In this document: positions 14,929 to 15,885 of the stretch, piece by piece
Layout: each line of letters begins with the position of its first letter
Position numbering within the stretch: position 1 is the first letter of the stretch
NCBI GenBank assembly: GCA_021812265.1
Contig: JAKAOI010000008.1
Coordinates: 1 to 15,885 of the forward strand
Origin: Chloroflexota bacterium
Lineage (GTDB): Bacteria > Chloroflexota > Ktedonobacteria > Ktedonobacterales > JACDGC01
Direction: 5' to 3'
DNA: 15,885 bases
Notes under the pieces: model-generated
What the model saw: the letters and a program-made list of their open reading frames with translations, nothing else
Database searches by the model: none
What the model was told of the DNA's origin: nothing
Position numbers and translations under genes: made by a program

Positions 14929-15885
14929 CTAGGGCAGGCTGATCATTGCTTCGGGATAGGCTTCAACACGCCGGATAAGCTCTTCCAGCAGTGGTATACC
15001 GCGTAAAGCGTCTTTATCTCCGATAAAGATCAGCTTATATTTAGCGCGGGTTATCGCCACATTCAGCCTGCGCGGATCCCCCAAAAATGAGATATATTGC
15101 GACGCAGGGTGCGCGGCGCCGGTTCCGGCAAATGAGATGATGATGATATCTCGCTCGCTCCCTTGAAAGCGATCGACCGTATCCACCGAACAAATTTCGG
15201 GGCCAAGCGCCGATATATTTTGTCTGATGAGCGCCGCCTGCGATCTAAATGGAGTGATGACGCCAAGAGATTCCATGCCTACGCCGGAATGAACCAGCGC
15301 TTCGATGATACGCGCCGCGATGGCGGCTTCTTTGGGATTGTTTTTGCCGGCGCGGCCTGGTTGCGCTTTTACATCTACCCACACCACGGGTTTGTTGACA
15401 GCAATAATTTCGGGCAGTTCAACGGGGTGGTATGTCAGTTGTATCGTGTCGTTTTCCGGATCTGCAATGAGGCTGCCGCCATAAAACATGGAGCCGGCAA
15501 TGGCGCCGATTTCACTGCGCATACGATATTGCCGCCGCAGTTGCACTACTGCCTGCGGATTCTTCTCTTTTAAATCTTCAAATAACGATACTCCGAGTCC
15601 ATGCCGGCGCGCATCCTCGTTGACCACCAGTGGCGGCAATTGCTTTTCGTCTCCCACTAAAATGTAGCGGCGCCCCCAGCGCAAGGCTCCCAACGCTGCC
15701 GGTGTGGTAAGCTGCGACGATTCATCTAAAATAACCACATCAAAAGACGGCATTGTGATGTCCGGCTCAAAGTCTTCCGCAGACCACGCGGAAACGGTTG
15801 CCGCAACTACCGGCGCGGTGTGCAGCATGGCGCGCGCTTCTTGCGCAGTTTGTATACCCGCCGCTTTAATGCGCTCCGGAAAACG
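14929..15885 (-). CDS. Superfamily 1 helicase, Upf1/DNA2 type, N-terminal part beyond window
   Basis: C-terminal 318 residues of an ATP-dependent DNA or RNA helicase; the reading frame stays open to the right edge, so the Walker A part lies outside. Visible motifs: II in FDVVILDESSQLTTPAAL, III in LVGDEKQLPPLV, IV as VQLRRQYRMRSEIG, V in SVDTVDRFQGSERDIIIISF, and VI in RRLNVAITRAKYKLIFIGD. The DESS form of motif II and the VDRFQGSERD string place it with Upf1/DNA2-like AAA_11/AAA_12 helicases rather than UvrD or RecD. Such proteins can be stand-alone or carry nuclease and other domains upstream; the exact role is not readable here. The gene is convergent with glyQS. An internal Met at 15828 is not a likely start, because 19 upstream codons are open and homologues need more N-terminal sequence. 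Confidence 0.92.
   Translation of the reverse strand, partial: RFPERIKAAGIQTAQEARAMLHTAPVVAATVSAWSAEDFEPDITMPSFDVVILDESSQLTTPAALGALRWGRRYILVGDEKQLPPLVVNEDARRHGLGVSLFEDLKEKNPQAVVQLRRQYRMRSEIGAIAGSMFYGGSLIADPENDTIQLTYHPVELPEIIAVNKPVVWVDVKAQPGRAGKNNPKEAAIAARIIEALVHSGVGMESLGVITPFRSQAALIRQNISALGPEICSVDTVDRFQGSERDIIIISFAGTGAAHPASQYISFLGDPRRLNVAITRAKYKLIFIGDKDALRGIPLLEELIRRVEAYPEAMISLP

Overview
The window is ordinary-looking bacterial chromosome of roughly even base composition, densely packed with conserved housekeeping genes. Everything except one gene lies on the minus strand. I see no tRNA, rRNA, insertion sequence, CRISPR array or phage gene. The gene content (short EF-Ts, FtsK with four membrane segments, a sigma-54 carrying a cysteine cluster, a REC plus degenerate GGDEF response regulator, a single-chain glycyl-tRNA synthetase) does not fix the phylum. 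My best guess is a Chloroflexota-like or other deep-branching anaerobe, and this is inference only.

Region 1 (1-5263, minus strand) is the classic translation/lipid operon rpsB-tsf-pyrH-frr-uppS-cdsA. A sigma-70-like promoter (5234-5263) precedes a folded leader of about 127 nt, then rpsB starting at TTG. The unit runs through EF-Ts, UMP kinase and ribosome recycling factor to undecaprenyl diphosphate synthase and a truncated CDP-diglyceride synthase. Hairpins sit in three junctions: rpsB/tsf, tsf/pyrH and uppS/cdsA. They suggest processing or partial termination that sets relative output.

Region 2 (5283-8920, minus strand) holds rnc (RNase III), rpoN (sigma-54) 30 nt behind it, and, after a dyad-rich 343-nt gap, a response regulator whose GGDEF-like domain has lost its signature. 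A hairpin with a T6 tract ends this last gene before the rpsB promoter. rnc has an extended -10 promoter (TGATATAAT).

Region 3 (9139-11349, minus strand) is an FtsK/SpoIIIE DNA translocase that stops right after the motor and lacks the C-terminal gamma domain. Region 4 (11350-11832) is a 483-nt divergent spacer with an AT-rich tract, a possible 29-codon ORF and a small foldable element.

Region 5 (11833-14823, plus strand) is a fused alpha-beta glycyl-tRNA synthetase, followed by terminator hairpins in the convergent gap. Region 6 (14929 to the right edge, minus strand) is the C-terminal part of a superfamily 1 Upf1/DNA2-like helicase cut by the window end.

No clearly new multigene system is visible. 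The observations most worth checking are the cysteine cluster replacing the usual acidic region of sigma-54, the structured rpsB leader, the degenerate GGDEF regulator, the dyad-rich gap in front of it, and the FtsK without its gamma domain.
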